Assembly: GCA_903939665.1 (NCBI GenBank)
Contig: CAJAHZ010000243.1
Span: forward strand, 1 to 5,552
Length of the DNA stretch: 5,552 nt
Source: an uncultured Pseudomonadota bacterium
GTDB lineage: Bacteria > Pseudomonadota > Gammaproteobacteria > Burkholderiales > Rhodocyclaceae
Direction of reading: 5' to 3'
The first letter of the stretch is position 1. Each line of letters begins with the position of its first letter. A program made the position numbers and the translations under genes. Shown in pieces: positions 5,381-5,552 of this stretch. Below the pieces are notes generated by a model. That model did no database searches and was not told where the DNA came from. It worked only from the letters and a program-made list of their open reading frames with translations.

Positions 5381-5552
5381 TGGTAGCCGCGTGCCTCGGC
5401 CAGCTCGTCATTCAGTGCCTCTTCGACAGCGTCCGGATCAGCGAGTCGCTCTGACGGTTCCATCAGTACCAGCCAGAGCAGTTTTTCAAACTCAACGGAG
5501 AAGCGTTCAACGATACGTTCGGGGTCGTCGACCATGTTTTTGTCTGTGATCA
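5377..5552 (-). CDS. Small acidic protein of unknown function, possibly cut by the window edge
   Basis: An open frame ends at the TGA of 5379-5377 and is open to the right edge. From the first internal ATG (5535-5533) it encodes 52 residues: MVDDPERIVERFSVEFEKLL, then WLVLMEPSERLADPDAVEEA, then LNDELAEARGYQ. It is acidic and predicted to be mostly helical, with no membrane segment or known motif. No ribosome binding site stands before that ATG. The frame reads ITDKN ahead of it, and the codon just outside (ending in TG at 5552-5551) could itself be an ATG or GTG start. It could therefore be a complete ~57-residue protein or the end of a longer one. It is not recognised. Codon usage looks like that of the neighbouring genes, which supports it being real. 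Confidence 0.5.
   Translation of the reverse strand, partial: ITDKNMVDDPERIVERFSVEFEKLLWLVLMEPSERLADPDAVEEALNDELAEARGYQ

Overview
The window is 5,552 bases of proteobacterial DNA of moderately high GC. It is most likely a beta- or gammaproteobacterium, because the genes look closest to those classes and one flanking gene resembles the flavoprotein of sulfide dehydrogenases. No RNA gene, CRISPR array, phage gene or intact insertion sequence is visible. The content is typical of an accessory region rich in toxin-antitoxin (TA) and helicase genes, bordered on the left by an ordinary metabolic gene.

Layout from left to right. At 1-240 (minus strand) lies the N-terminal part of a Tat-exported, FAD-binding oxidoreductase of the FccB type; the rest is outside the window. 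At 296-3346 (minus) is the dominant gene, a 1,016-residue superfamily 1 (UvrD-like) helicase. It carries a RelE/ParE-fold-like domain at its N-terminus, then the helicase core, an ankyrin-repeat stretch, an unassigned C-terminal region and a charged coiled coil. A 362-base gap (3347-3708) holds the helicase upstream region, what looks like the broken 3' end of a PrlF-type antitoxin gene (plus strand), and the promoter of the next operon. At 3709-4361 (plus) is a toxin-first TA pair: a HigB-2-like RelE-superfamily toxin followed, with a 4-base overlap, by an XRE-type (HigA-2/NadS-like) antitoxin. A gene-free 283-base stretch (4362-4644) separates it from a second, convergent TA pair. That pair is on the minus strand in classical antitoxin-first order: a ribbon-helix-helix antitoxin (4946-5230) and a ParE toxin (4645-4944). 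Its upstream region holds a near-ideal operator palindrome. At the right end (5377 to the edge, minus) is a small acidic ORF of unknown function, followed by a possible 12-codon gene remnant.

How the parts relate. Each TA pair should be a self-contained autoregulated unit. The helicase is not obviously co-transcribed with either pair, but its first 90 residues belong to the same fold class as both toxins, so three RelE/ParE-like domains occur within 5 kb. PrlF normally pairs with YhaV, another RelE-superfamily toxin, so the relic fits the theme of repeated TA insertion and loss. The most interesting object is the helicase fusion. Whether it acts in phage defence, DNA repair or TA biology cannot be decided from sequence alone.
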